This document shows, piece by piece, positions 47,078 to 55,097 of a stretch of 64,000 bases of DNA. The notes beneath the pieces were generated by a model, which saw only the letters and a program-made list of their open reading frames with translations, did no database searches and was not told the origin of the DNA. This stretch comes from Bog-159 sp963738345 (GTDB lineage Bacteria; Acidobacteriota; Terriglobia; Bryobacterales; Bryobacteraceae), in contig CAVTWI010000002.1 of assembly GCA_963738345.1 (NCBI GenBank), positions 6,510,001 to 6,574,000 of the forward strand. The letters are read 5' to 3'. Position 1 is the stretch's first letter. Each line of letters opens with the position of its first letter. The position numbers and the translations under genes are program-made.

Positions 47078-48646
47078 TTACAGCGGCATCAGGCCGTGTT
47101 TCTTGGCCGGTCTCAACTCCCGTTTGGTCTGTAGCGCTTCAAGCGCCAGGGCCAGATAGCGCCGCGTCTGCGCCGGTTCGATGATGTCATCCACCAGCCG
47201 CGTGCCGCCCGCCACATACGGATTCGAGAAGGTGTTGCGGTACAGGTCGATCAACTCTTTGCGCCGTTCCTTCTTGTCGGTCGCCTCGTTGATCTCCTTG
47301 CGGAAAACCACCTCGACCGCACCCTCCGCGCCCATCACCGCGATTTGCGCCGTAGGCCACGCGACCACGCGATCCGCGCCCAGATCTTTACCGCACATGG
47401 CCAGATAGGCTCCGCCATAGGCCTTGCGCACGATCACCGTCACCTTGGGAACAGTGGCAGCCGAATAAGCAAACAACAGTTTCGCGCCGTGCCGGATGAT
47501 CCCGCCGTATTCCTGCTGCACGCCAGGCATGAATCCGGGCACGTCCACCAAAGTCACCAGCGGAATATTAAATGCATTGCAGAACCGGATAAAGCGCGCA
47601 GCTTTATCGGACGCATTGATATCGAGCGCCCCCGCCATCACCGACGGTTGGTTCGCAATCACGCCCACCGGACGGCCCGCGATACGGCCAAAGCCGATCA
47701 GTATGTTCTGCGCAAAACTCAACTGTACTTCGAGGAAATCTCCCTGGTCGAGCAGTCCTGCAATCACCGTGCGCATGTCGTAAGCGATTTTGCCATCGTC
47801 CGGCACCAGGTTATTCATCGCTGGATCGGGATCGAGCGGCCCATCGTAAGGCTGCCGCGGCGGATCTTCCAAATTGTTCGATGGCAGGAAGCTCAGCAGA
47901 CGGCGGCAAATGTAAGTCGCCTCTTCGTCGTTCTCGGCGATAAAATGCACTACGCCGGAGTAAGTCATCTGCGCCGCGGGTCCACCCAGTTCATCGGGAG
48001 TTACCACTTCGCCGGTAACCTGTTTAATCACCGACGGTCCGGTGATAAACATCTGTGCTCCCTTGGTCTGGATGATGAAGTCGGTGAGCGCCGGGCTATA
48101 CGCCGCGCCACCCGCACACGGTCCGCAAATCAACGAAACCTGCGGCACCACGCCCGAAAGCATCACATTCATGTAGAAAACGCGGCCGTATCCCGCCAGG
48201 CTATTGATGCCTTCCTGCACGCGCGCCCCGCCCGAATCGTTAATAAAGACGAAAGGCGAACCCGTCTTCAACGAGTAGCGCATCATCTCCGCGACCTTCT
48301 CGCTATGGACCTCGCCCGCCGCGCCGCCGCCCACCGTGAAGTCCTGGCTGGCCAAATGCACCAACCGGCCATCCACCGTGGCCGCGCCCGTGACTACCCC
48401 ATCGGCCGCCAGTTCCTTATCCGCCATGCCGAACAGCGTGGCATGATGTTTGGCAAACAGCCCGATCTCCTGGAAACTCGCGGCGTCCGTCAACCGGTCG
48501 ATGCGCTCGCGCGCCGTTAGTTTGCCCGACTTGTGCTGCTTCTCGATGCGATCTTTGCCGCCGCCTTCCATCAGGCTGGCGCGCTTTTCTTCTAGTTCGT
48601 GAATCTTAGCTTCGATACCCATATTGGTCTGTTCCGCTACTGGCAT
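47078..48646 (-). CDS. mmdA: methylmalonyl-CoA/propionyl-CoA carboxyltransferase (12S / MmdA type)
   Basis: 522 residues with two crotonase-like halves. Typical segments are LEEKRASLMEGGGKDRIEKQH, INDSGGARVQEGINSLAGYGRVF, CAGGAAYSPALTDFI, VDVPGFMPGVQQEYGGIIRHGAK and AVMGAEGAVEVVFRKEI. It transfers carboxyl between methylmalonyl-CoA and biotin. In the context of a 5S-type partner it would be the 12S core of transcarboxylase; as MmdA it would be the alpha subunit of a decarboxylase, or PccB of a carboxylase. A carboxylase biotin carboxylase (AccC) is not in the window, which favours transcarboxylase. Confidence 0.92.
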   Translation of the reverse strand: MPVAEQTNMGIEAKIHELEEKRASLMEGGGKDRIEKQHKSGKLTARERIDRLTDAASFQEIGLFAKHHATLFGMADKELAADGVVTGAATVDGRLVHLASQDFTVGGGAAGEVHSEKVAEMMRYSLKTGSPFVFINDSGGARVQEGINSLAGYGRVFYMNVMLSGVVPQVSLICGPCAGGAAYSPALTDFIIQTKGAQMFITGPSVIKQVTGEVVTPDELGGPAAQMTYSGVVHFIAENDEEATYICRRLLSFLPSNNLEDPPRQPYDGPLDPDPAMNNLVPDDGKIAYDMRTVIAGLLDQGDFLEVQLSFAQNILIGFGRIAGRPVGVIANQPSVMAGALDINASDKAARFIRFCNAFNIPLVTLVDVPGFMPGVQQEYGGIIRHGAKLLFAYSAATVPKVTVIVRKAYGGAYLAMCGKDLGADRVVAWPTAQIAVMGAEGAVEVVFRKEINEATDKKERRKELIDLYRNTFSNPYVAGGTRLVDDIIEPAQTRRYLALALEALQTKRELRPAKKHGLMPL

Positions 48647-48659
48647 GTTAAATCTCCTG

Positions 48660-50201
48660 TTACTGGACCGGCGCCACGGTAACGTTGTGCGACTTACCGT
48701 TCAGCGTCACCACGTACGAAACCGCCTCGGTCAGTTGCCCGCGCGCGGGTGTGGACCCTGGCGCTGGCGCTGCAGGCGCCGCAGGCTTAGCACCGGCGGC
48801 AGGCTTGGCGGCCGCTTTCACCGGTTCCTTGCTAACATTCTTGGGACCTTGGCTGCGCGTCGGGAAGAACTTAGGCGCCACTTGGGGGAACATCGCGAAC
48901 GTCAGAACGTCTTCGTCCGTGCCATTGCATCCCTGCACCGCCAAGGCATCCGCACGTAAATGGTCCCACTCAGGCTTCAGCAAGTCCGCCGGACGCCCAG
49001 TAATAGGATCCTTCTTGGAATGTTGCACGGCCTTCTTAATTACGTCTGGATTCTTCTCGCCCAGGGTACTCCCGTAGTAACCCAGCATTAAGTCCGCGAA
49101 CTCGCCCGTCATTACTTTGTAACGTCCCATTAACACGTTGAACACAGCCTGTGTGCCCACAATCTGGCTCGATGGCGTAACCAGCGGCGGATAACCTGCA
49201 TCCCGCCTCACACTGGGAACTTCTTCCAGAACTTCGCGCACCTTGTCACCCGCACCCTGCTGCTTCAGTTGGCTCTCCATATTGGAGATCATGCCGCCCG
49301 GGATCTGGCTAATAAAGATATCGGTGTCAACGCCGTTGAAACCTGTCAGGAATTCACTGTACTTGGGACGAATCTTATTGAAGTAATCGCGCACCTTCCG
49401 CACGCGATCCATGTCGATGACCGTGCGGTACTCGGTGCCTTCCAACATTTCGACGAGAGATTCCGTAGGGTTATGTCCCGGTCCCAGGCTTAGGCTGCTG
49501 ATGCTGGTATCCACCATATCGGCGCCCGCCTCGATCGCTTTCATCAGGCTGACCATCGTGACGCCGGTGGTGGCGTGTGTGTGCACATGCACCAGGGTTT
49601 CTTTACCGCACGCAGTCTTAATGCCTTCCACCAGTTCGTAGGCCGGCGCCGGTTTCAATAGACCCGCCATGTCCTTAATACAAATGGAATTGCAGCCCAG
49701 TTCCACAAGTTGCTCGGCCATCGTTACAAAAGCCGAAACAGTATGTTCGGGGCTGATGGTGTAACAAATGGTGCCTTGCGCGTGCTTGCCGCTGGCGCGT
49801 ACCGCCTTCAACGATGTGCGCAGGTTGCGAATGTCGTTCAGCGCGTCGAAAACACGGAACACATCCATGCCGTTCTCCGCCGCCTTTTCCACAAAGCGTC
49901 GCACTACTTCATCTTCATAATGACGGTAACCTAACAGATTCTGACCGCGCAGCAGCATTTGCAGGCGCGAATTGGGCATCAGTTTGCGAAACGTTCGCAG
50001 GCGCTCCCAGGGATCTTCATTTAAGAATCGAATGCACGCATCGAAGGTGGCGCCGCCCCAACACTCGATGGACCAAAATCCCGCTTTATCAAGGTCTTCA
50101 CAGGCCGGCACAAGATCTTCGAGGGCCATACGCGTAGCCATCAGGCTCTGATGGGCGTCGCGCAGTATTAGTTCCGTGATTTGTATAGTTCGTTCCGACA
50201 T
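48660..50201 (-). CDS. oxaloacetate/pyruvate carboxyltransferase, 5S type
   Basis: 513 residues. HMGL-like TIM barrel starts ELILRDAHQSLMATRM with the metal-binding LRDAHQS; IECWGGATFDACIRFLNEDPW, CIKDMAGLLKPA with the carboxylated Lys, and HTHATTGVTMVSL with metal His residues follow. The PYC_OADA domain covers residues 310-440. The C-terminus (SYVVTLNGKSHNVTVAP) is the beginning of a biotin domain that is cut short, so biotin must come from the separate carrier gene. It transfers carboxyl between biotin and pyruvate/oxaloacetate. The ribosome site lies in a short palindrome. Confidence 0.92.
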   Translation of the reverse strand: MSERTIQITELILRDAHQSLMATRMALEDLVPACEDLDKAGFWSIECWGGATFDACIRFLNEDPWERLRTFRKLMPNSRLQMLLRGQNLLGYRHYEDEVVRRFVEKAAENGMDVFRVFDALNDIRNLRTSLKAVRASGKHAQGTICYTISPEHTVSAFVTMAEQLVELGCNSICIKDMAGLLKPAPAYELVEGIKTACGKETLVHVHTHATTGVTMVSLMKAIEAGADMVDTSISSLSLGPGHNPTESLVEMLEGTEYRTVIDMDRVRKVRDYFNKIRPKYSEFLTGFNGVDTDIFISQIPGGMISNMESQLKQQGAGDKVREVLEEVPSVRRDAGYPPLVTPSSQIVGTQAVFNVLMGRYKVMTGEFADLMLGYYGSTLGEKNPDVIKKAVQHSKKDPITGRPADLLKPEWDHLRADALAVQGCNGTDEDVLTFAMFPQVAPKFFPTRSQGPKNVSKEPVKAAAKPAAGAKPAAPAAPAPGSTPARGQLTEAVSYVVTLNGKSHNVTVAPVQ

Positions 50202-50208
50202 ATTTTTT

Positions 50209-50218
50209 CTCCGCGGAG
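50209..50218. promoter_or_regulatory. perfect palindrome covering the ribosome site of the operon's first gene
   Basis: CTCCGCGGAG is self-complementary over ten bases and contains the GGAG that precedes the ATG at 50201 by about 8 bases. Two such copies on one mRNA could pair, or the site may be a protein operator. It lies in the 131-base divergent promoter region shared with the lactonase gene. Significance is uncertain because such a short palindrome can arise by chance. Confidence 0.3.
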
Positions 50219-50332
50219 TTTTTCGCGGCTGGGCTATAAGAGTATTCTATCCGATTTCTTGGGAGGCAGGGTCACTCTTTGGTACCTTTTCCCGCTTGCG
50301 CTGACCATGTGCAATGCGATTACTATGAACGG

Positions 50333-51499
50333 ATGCGACCCCTTCGGTATATCTCCCTCCTGATGCTGGCTCTTTCAGCAATCCTCCCCTCCGCTCGCTT
50401 GGCCGGAGCATCCAAAACATCCCGCGAATACCTGGTCTATTTCGGGACTTATACCGGAAAAGGCAGCAAAGGTATCTATGCTTGCCGCTTCCGTCCCTCC
50501 ACCGGCAAACTCACTGCCGTCGAATTGGCCGCCGAAACTCCCAACCCTTCCTTCCTAGTGTCCGATCCGGCGCAACGCTACCTCTTCGCCGCCAACGAAA
50601 TCGGCGATTATCAAGGCGCCAAGAGCGGCTCTGTCTCTTCCTTTGCCATAGACCGCCATACCGGCAAACTCCGCGCCCTCAACACCGTCGCCTCGCGCGG
50701 CGCAGACCCCTGCCACCTCTCAGTAGACAAGACCGGCGACCACGTCCTGGTCGCTAACTATAGCGGCGGTAGTGTGGCTGTGCTCCCCTTCAGCGCCGAT
50801 GGCATGCTCAGCCAAGCCTCTGATTTCGTGCAGCACCTCGGTTCGAGCGTCGACCCCGAACGCCAGCACGAACCGCACGCCCACGACGTGGTGCTCACGC
50901 CCGATAATCATTTCGCCATGGTCGCTGACCTGGGACTCGACAAACTCCTGGTTTATCGGTTCGATCCCGCCGCGGGCAAGTTGTCGCCCAATGATCCGCC
51001 CTATGGGAATGTGAAGCCCGGGTCCGGCCCGCGCCACATCGCCCTCGACCCCAATGGACGGTCAGTCTATGTGATCAGCGAAATGGGCAATACCGTTACC
51101 GCCTTCGATTGGGATGCGGATAAAGGGTCATTACACGAAGTGCAGTCGATCTCGACCTTGCCCAAGGATTTCAAGGGCGAGAACAATACGGCTGAGTTAG
51201 TGATCGACGCCAAGGGACGATATCTTTACGGATCGAACCGCGGCCATGACAGCATCGCAGTCTATGCCATCGATCCCGCGAAGGGCATGCTCACGCTGGT
51301 TGATGACGTCCCCACGCTGGGCAAAGAACCGCGCAATTTCGCGCTCGATCCGACCGGCGCATATCTGTTCGCCGCCAACCAGAATTCGAACACGGTAGTG
51401 GTGTTCCGCGTCAATCCCAAGAACGGCCGGTTGACCCCGACGGGTGAGAAGGTCGAAGTAGTTTCGCCGGTGTGCGTCACGTTCGTGGCCGCCCAATAG
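50333..51499 (+). CDS. secreted lactonase-like seven-bladed propeller (YbhE family)
   Basis: 388 residues. The signal peptide (YISLLMLALSAILPSARLAGA) is followed by propeller repeats with YLFAANEIGDYQG, VLVANYSGGSVAVLPF, PHAHDVVLTPDNHFAMVADLGLDKLLVYRF and YLFAANQNSNTVVVFRV. These are the signature of the 6-phosphogluconolactonase/YbhE (PF10282) family. Export makes a cytoplasmic pentose-phosphate role unlikely; sugar lactone hydrolysis in the periplasm is possible. The ATG at 50333 fits the signal peptide better than the upstream GTG-rich extension. It is divergent from the methylmalonyl-CoA operon. Confidence 0.85.
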   Translation: MRPLRYISLLMLALSAILPSARLAGASKTSREYLVYFGTYTGKGSKGIYACRFRPSTGKLTAVELAAETPNPSFLVSDPAQRYLFAANEIGDYQGAKSGSVSSFAIDRHTGKLRALNTVASRGADPCHLSVDKTGDHVLVANYSGGSVAVLPFSADGMLSQASDFVQHLGSSVDPERQHEPHAHDVVLTPDNHFAMVADLGLDKLLVYRFDPAAGKLSPNDPPYGNVKPGSGPRHIALDPNGRSVYVISEMGNTVTAFDWDADKGSLHEVQSISTLPKDFKGENNTAELVIDAKGRYLYGSNRGHDSIAVYAIDPAKGMLTLVDDVPTLGKEPRNFALDPTGAYLFAANQNSNTVVVFRVNPKNGRLTPTGEKVEVVSPVCVTFVAAQ

Positions 51500-51675
51500 T
51501 GAGCTTTGTCCAATACGCGCTCAACGAACTCCGTATCGTAAACACGATAGTGCAATCGCACCCGCGCAATGCCACCCGCGCAATCCCACCCGCGCAATCA
51601 GAGCCGCGCGCGTAAGCAAGCGTCCCCCGTCCGCGAACCCAGCCTGCGGCGCACAGTTGTATCCAGCCACTTCCC

Positions 51676-51942
51676 TTAGAACAGATCCGAGTGCGTTCCC
51701 GTGCGGACGAGGTGCAGGTCCTCGCCATCAATCTTGTAGATCAGCAGCCAGTCCGGTTCGATGTGGCAGTCCCGGAAATGCTTCCATTCGCCGCCCAGCG
51801 GATGGTCCCGGTAGCGAGGCGGTAGCGGATTTCCCTCGATCAGCAGCTCGACGGCCTCGCGGAACTTCGCCATATCCTTGCCGCGCTTCTGCGCCAGTTT
51901 TACATCCCGCCGGAAATGCGTGCCAATAATCGGGCGCCGCAA
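51676..51942 (-). CDS. YafQ-family mRNA interferase toxin
   Basis: 88 residues. PIIGTHFRRDVKLAQKRGKDM, LPPRYRDHPLGGEWKHFRDCHIEPDWLLIYKI and the end VRTGTHSDLF are the YafQ/RelE pattern; the final His is the catalytic base in YafQ. It should cleave ribosome-bound mRNA. The gene follows the antitoxin by 3 bases. Confidence 0.92.
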   Translation of the reverse strand: MRRPIIGTHFRRDVKLAQKRGKDMAKFREAVELLIEGNPLPPRYRDHPLGGEWKHFRDCHIEPDWLLIYKIDGEDLHLVRTGTHSDLF

Positions 51943-51945
51943 CGA

Positions 51946-52200
51946 CTATATTCCCAGGTCCTTGAACAGCGCGGCGGCGGACTTCTGTCGCCTGCCCTGG
52001 CCCTTGTCAGTGGCGCGCATCGCCTTCACAGTCGTCGCGTTCGGGACCTTAACGTCGAAGGGCAGCGCCTTTTCCGCGGCCACCCTGACCAGCAACATAC
52101 GGACGGCGTCGGAAACCGAGATGCCCATGGCAGCCAACGTCTTCGTCGCCCGCTCTTTCGTCTTCTCATCCACGCGAACGTGAACCATCGTGGTCGACAT
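51946..52200 (-). CDS. DinJ/RelB-family antitoxin
   Basis: 84 residues from the ATG at 52200. TMVHVRVDEKTKERATKTLAAMGISVSDAVRMLL is the ribbon-helix-helix of RelB/DinJ, and the C-terminal tail (RATDKGQGRRQKSAAALFKDLGI) binds the toxin. An upstream extension to 52269 is open but would run through the operator palindrome, so the shorter start is preferred. Confidence 0.9.
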   Translation of the reverse strand: MSTTMVHVRVDEKTKERATKTLAAMGISVSDAVRMLLVRVAAEKALPFDVKVPNATTVKAMRATDKGQGRRQKSAAALFKDLGI

Positions 52201-52209
52201 GCTTCCCTC

Positions 52210-52228
52210 TGAGATACATTGTATCTCA
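52210..52228. promoter_or_regulatory. perfect palindromic operator of the YafQ/DinJ-type operon
   Basis: TGAGATACATTGTATCTCA: two 9-base arms that are exact reverse complements around a single T, 9 bases upstream of the antitoxin ATG. This matches the kind of site bound by RelB/DinJ dimers for autorepression. The arms are seen directly; the binding partner is inferred from position. Confidence 0.65.
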
Positions 52229-52271
52229 CCCAGCCGGAATGTGGTCGCAATATAAGCCATTAGGGCCATTG

Positions 52272-52430
52272 TTACAATAGACCGGAAACGGCGTTGACGA
52301 CAGAGCTCGAATTTGATCCTCGGTGGGCATTGCCAATATCGACTCTTTCAATCCGAACCGTATCGGTTTCGGTGTTGGCGGCGGCGAAAACGCTGCACAC
52401 CAACAGAACGAAAGTGAAGGCGAATCTCAC
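52272..52430 (-). CDS. candidate 52-residue secreted protein
   Basis: From a GTG preceded by GGAG at 8 bases, the frame gives a good signal peptide (RFAFTFVLLVCSVFAAA) and a short mature part (NTETDTVRIERVDIGNAHRG) rich in Asn and Ser. It lies upstream of the antitoxin gene on the same strand. It may be a small exported peptide or the 5' end of a gene truncated by rearrangement. No family is recognised. Confidence 0.35.
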   Translation of the reverse strand: MRFAFTFVLLVCSVFAAANTETDTVRIERVDIGNAHRGSNSSSVVNAVSGLL

Positions 52431-52964
52431 TTCAGAATCTCCGTATACATTATATTGTTCTGCGTTTCGCTACGGGCAGATCAGCCTGTATACGGCGACA
52501 ACGGCTTCGGTTTCGCTGCTCGGCTTCGGCTTGAACAGCATCTTCGAAGTGGCGTCCGGGACGGCGCTATTGCAACTGAACGCAATCCACGAGCGTGATC
52601 CGGCCTATACTGCCACTATGTGCTTCTGCTCGGTGACCCGTCTGAGTCCGCATAGAATTGCCCCCGATTATACCTCTCGTTCGTCCGCCACTTGGCTACC
52701 CTGCTTAAGATCAAAACTCCATCCCATATGTGATACAAATCCAGCAGAGGGCCGCCGCGCGCTTGCGATCAAGCACATCAAACAGGGAAGCCTTGGATTG
52801 CAGCCCTGCCTGAGAGTCACGCGGCGAGAAGATAAACTTGTTCCAATCGAAACAACCGTTTGCCACCGCCCCTCCCCTTCTCCTCTCCAAACCCCATGCT
52901 CTACTCAAATCGGATAGGGGTATCGCCCCTACTCACAACCACTAATCATGGTCAAGGAGAAAAT
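52431..52964. other. gene-free stretch
   Basis: About 530 bases. A long plus-strand open frame crosses it but has poor codon composition and no domain features. The last 100 bases before the next gene are pyrimidine-rich. A TATAAT-like hexamer occurs on the minus strand near 52670 without a convincing -35. Nothing else was recognised. Confidence 0.35.
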
Positions 52965-53558
52965 ATGATTATTTCCGATAAGCAGCATGAAGCGAATAAA
53001 CGAAACTCGCAGCACAGTACGGGCCCCACATCCGAGGAAGGCAAACGAGCCATACGCTTCAATGCCCTCACCTTCGGCCTCCGCACCCGCAGCGCCATCA
53101 TCGAAGGCGAAAACGCCGCCGCCTACTCCCAGCTTTGGGACGAACTCGAAGCTGACTGGCATCCCCAGGGCCGCACCGAACTACTCCCCTTCGAAGCCAT
53201 GGTCGTCGCCCAATGGATGCTCGTCCGTAACTCCGAAAGCGTCTCCAAAATCTACGACAAAATCCGCTTCGGCGAGGAGCGCTTCATCATGCTCGCCTAC
53301 GCCGCCAAAGAGCGCGCGTCACTGGAGAAATCCTTCTACACCCACCTCCACGAATTGCAACAGCTACAAAAATTGCGCCTCGCCAAACCGCAACCCCAAG
53401 CCGGCGCGCCAGAACAACCCGCCGCGCCGGAACCACCGGCGGAGCCCCTGAAACCCGTGCTGCATTCGCAATTCCGGCCCGCGCCCGATTACGTCATGTC
53501 CGAAGCCGCCGGTGCACCTACCGTCCTCTGCGACCCCGATCCTAACGACACTCGCTAG
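52965..53558 (+). CDS. protein of unknown function, acidobacterial paralogue family
   Basis: 197 residues from an ATG with a clear AAGGAGA site. The N-terminus (KQHEANKRNSQHSTGPTSEEGKRAIRFNALTFGLRTRSAII) has a motif that I associate with a widespread family of Acidobacteria/Planctomycetes proteins, often in many copies per genome. A helical middle (AKERASLEKSFYTHLHELQQLQKLRL) and a Pro/Ala-rich tail follow. Function is unknown. The family's copy number suggests possible linkage with mobile DNA, but there are no inverted repeats here. Confidence 0.65.
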   Translation: MIISDKQHEANKRNSQHSTGPTSEEGKRAIRFNALTFGLRTRSAIIEGENAAAYSQLWDELEADWHPQGRTELLPFEAMVVAQWMLVRNSESVSKIYDKIRFGEERFIMLAYAAKERASLEKSFYTHLHELQQLQKLRLAKPQPQAGAPEQPAAPEPPAEPLKPVLHSQFRPAPDYVMSEAAGAPTVLCDPDPNDTR

Positions 53559-53862
53559 CATCCTCCGCACCATCGATCTTTGACAACTTGGAAAACGCCA
53601 CCCCCTGTAGTGCCCAAATTGTCTCTCGATCGCCCCTCTTTCCTTCCGGATTCTGCCCGTTCCACTCTTTCCCAGCCGATTTTCGGACTCCACGCCCCGA
53701 AATCGCTCCACCGCCCCTCGTCGTAGCTCCCTTCCTTCCCCTCCCCGCCGCGCTAACCGTCCTTAAATCAATCTCTTAGACTTTGTTTGTGCCAGCGAGA
53801 ACCGCCCATACCGTGCCCCCACCCTCCCCAGTGCTATAATTCGAGAACTGGAGGGTGCACAC
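53559..53862. promoter_or_regulatory. intergenic region with a -10 element before the transaldolase
   Basis: About 300 bases, strongly pyrimidine-rich on the plus strand. TATAAT at 53835-53840 is a perfect -10 hexamer about 28 bases before the GTG start; the matching -35 is not clear. GGAGGG at 53850-53855 is the ribosome site. No gene is seen. Confidence 0.35.
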
Positions 53863-54525
53863 GTGAAGTTCTTTTTGGATACCGCCAACCTGGACGATTT
53901 GAAGAAAGGCGCGAATTGGGGCATCATCGACGGCGTCACCACCAATCCGACGCTCATCGCTAAGGAAGGCCGCCCGATCGAAGAGCAGATCAAGCTCATC
54001 TGCGATATCGTCGACGGCGACGTGAGTGCCGAAGTCGTTTCGACCGAAGCCGGCCAAATGGTTCGCGACGGCCGTGAACTGGCCCGCCTGCACAAGAACG
54101 TTGTGGTCAAGTGCCCGCTCACGCGCGACGGCATCAAGGCCACATCGGTGCTAAGCAAAGAGGGCATCCGGGTCAATGTCACGCTCTGTTTTTCGCCCGC
54201 GCAAGCCATCCTCGCAGCCAAGGCCGGAGCCTACATCGTGAGCCCGTTTGTCGGCCGCTTGGACGACATCGGCTGGACCGGAATGGATCTGATCAAGAGC
54301 ATCACCAACATCTATAAGATCCACGGTTTCAAAACCCAGGTTTTGGCCGCATCGCTGCGCTCGCCCACCCACGTGGTGGATGCGGCTTCGGCCGGCGCGC
54401 ACATCGCCACTATGCCGTTCAAGGTCCTGGATATGCTCTTCAACCACCCGCTCACCGATAAGGGGTTGGAACAATTCCTCAGTGACTGGGCCAAGGTATT
54501 CCAGGAAGCCCCGGTCGCCGGTTAA
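53863..54525 (+). CDS. transaldolase, fructose-6-phosphate aldolase type
   Basis: 220 residues, the short form of transaldolase (FSA/TalC subfamily). The start is a GTG: MKFFLDTANLDDLKKG. DGVTTNPTLIAKEG, the Schiff-base Lys in VVVKCPLTRDG, NVTLCFSPAQAILAAKAGAYIVSPFVGRLDDIG and ASLRSPTHVVDA are typical. It acts in the non-oxidative pentose phosphate pathway or as a C3 aldol-adding enzyme; the sequence alone does not separate these. Confidence 0.93.
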   Translation: MKFFLDTANLDDLKKGANWGIIDGVTTNPTLIAKEGRPIEEQIKLICDIVDGDVSAEVVSTEAGQMVRDGRELARLHKNVVVKCPLTRDGIKATSVLSKEGIRVNVTLCFSPAQAILAAKAGAYIVSPFVGRLDDIGWTGMDLIKSITNIYKIHGFKTQVLAASLRSPTHVVDAASAGAHIATMPFKVLDMLFNHPLTDKGLEQFLSDWAKVFQEAPVAG

Positions 54526-54538
54526 GCTGCGCTGACAA

Positions 54539-54910
54539 GTGTACACGGCCGCTGATGGCGTTACCGTGGCGCTGCTCAGCGTCCTGGTAATCCTGCTTAC
54601 TACAATGGGAGTGCGCGCGTGGCTGCGCTCCCGCATCTCGCCTCAAGAGAAGGAACGGCGCCGCCGCTCGGCCCTGTTGTCTACCGGTAAGATGGGCGAT
54701 GCCAACTTGCTCGAAATCCGCGACGGACTGCTCCTCTATTGCTATGCCGTTCGCGGCGTCGAGTATACCGCGTCTCAAGACGTATCCCAACTGCAGGCCT
54801 TCCTCCCCGAGGATGTCAGTTCCTTCGTGAATATCTGCGTGAAGTACGATCCGCGAAACCCCGCCAATTCCATCGTGGTGGCGGAACAGTGGAGCGGCCT
54901 CCGCACCTAG
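54539..54910 (+). CDS. single-pass membrane protein of unknown function
   Basis: 123 residues from a GTG 13 bases after the transaldolase stop. One helix (VTVALLSVLVILLTTMGVRAWL) is followed by a basic patch (SPQEKERRRRS) and a small soluble domain of about 75 residues (LLSTGKMGDANLLEIRDGLLLYCYAVRGVEYTASQDVS), somewhat like DUF3592-type modules. Probably co-transcribed with the transaldolase. Function unknown. Confidence 0.6.
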   Translation: MYTAADGVTVALLSVLVILLTTMGVRAWLRSRISPQEKERRRRSALLSTGKMGDANLLEIRDGLLLYCYAVRGVEYTASQDVSQLQAFLPEDVSSFVNICVKYDPRNPANSIVVAEQWSGLRT

Positions 54911-55097
54911 CGGGCATTGCGCCACGCCTGTCACCGGCTAAGTGACATGCCTGTCACTCCACCTTCGTCTCACCCGCTAAGTGCCTTGATGTTTCAATAA
55001 CTTGCCTGATGGCAACTGTCCTGCATTCACAAGGGACGTGGATACGCAAATGAACCTCGACCCAGTTTCCAGTAGCGCCATCAGGAGAGAACAGAAA

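Noticed and set aside
47345..48520. 391-codon open frame on the plus strand
   Set aside because: It lies opposite the 12S carboxyltransferase gene and gives a basic, low-complexity product with no recognisable motif.
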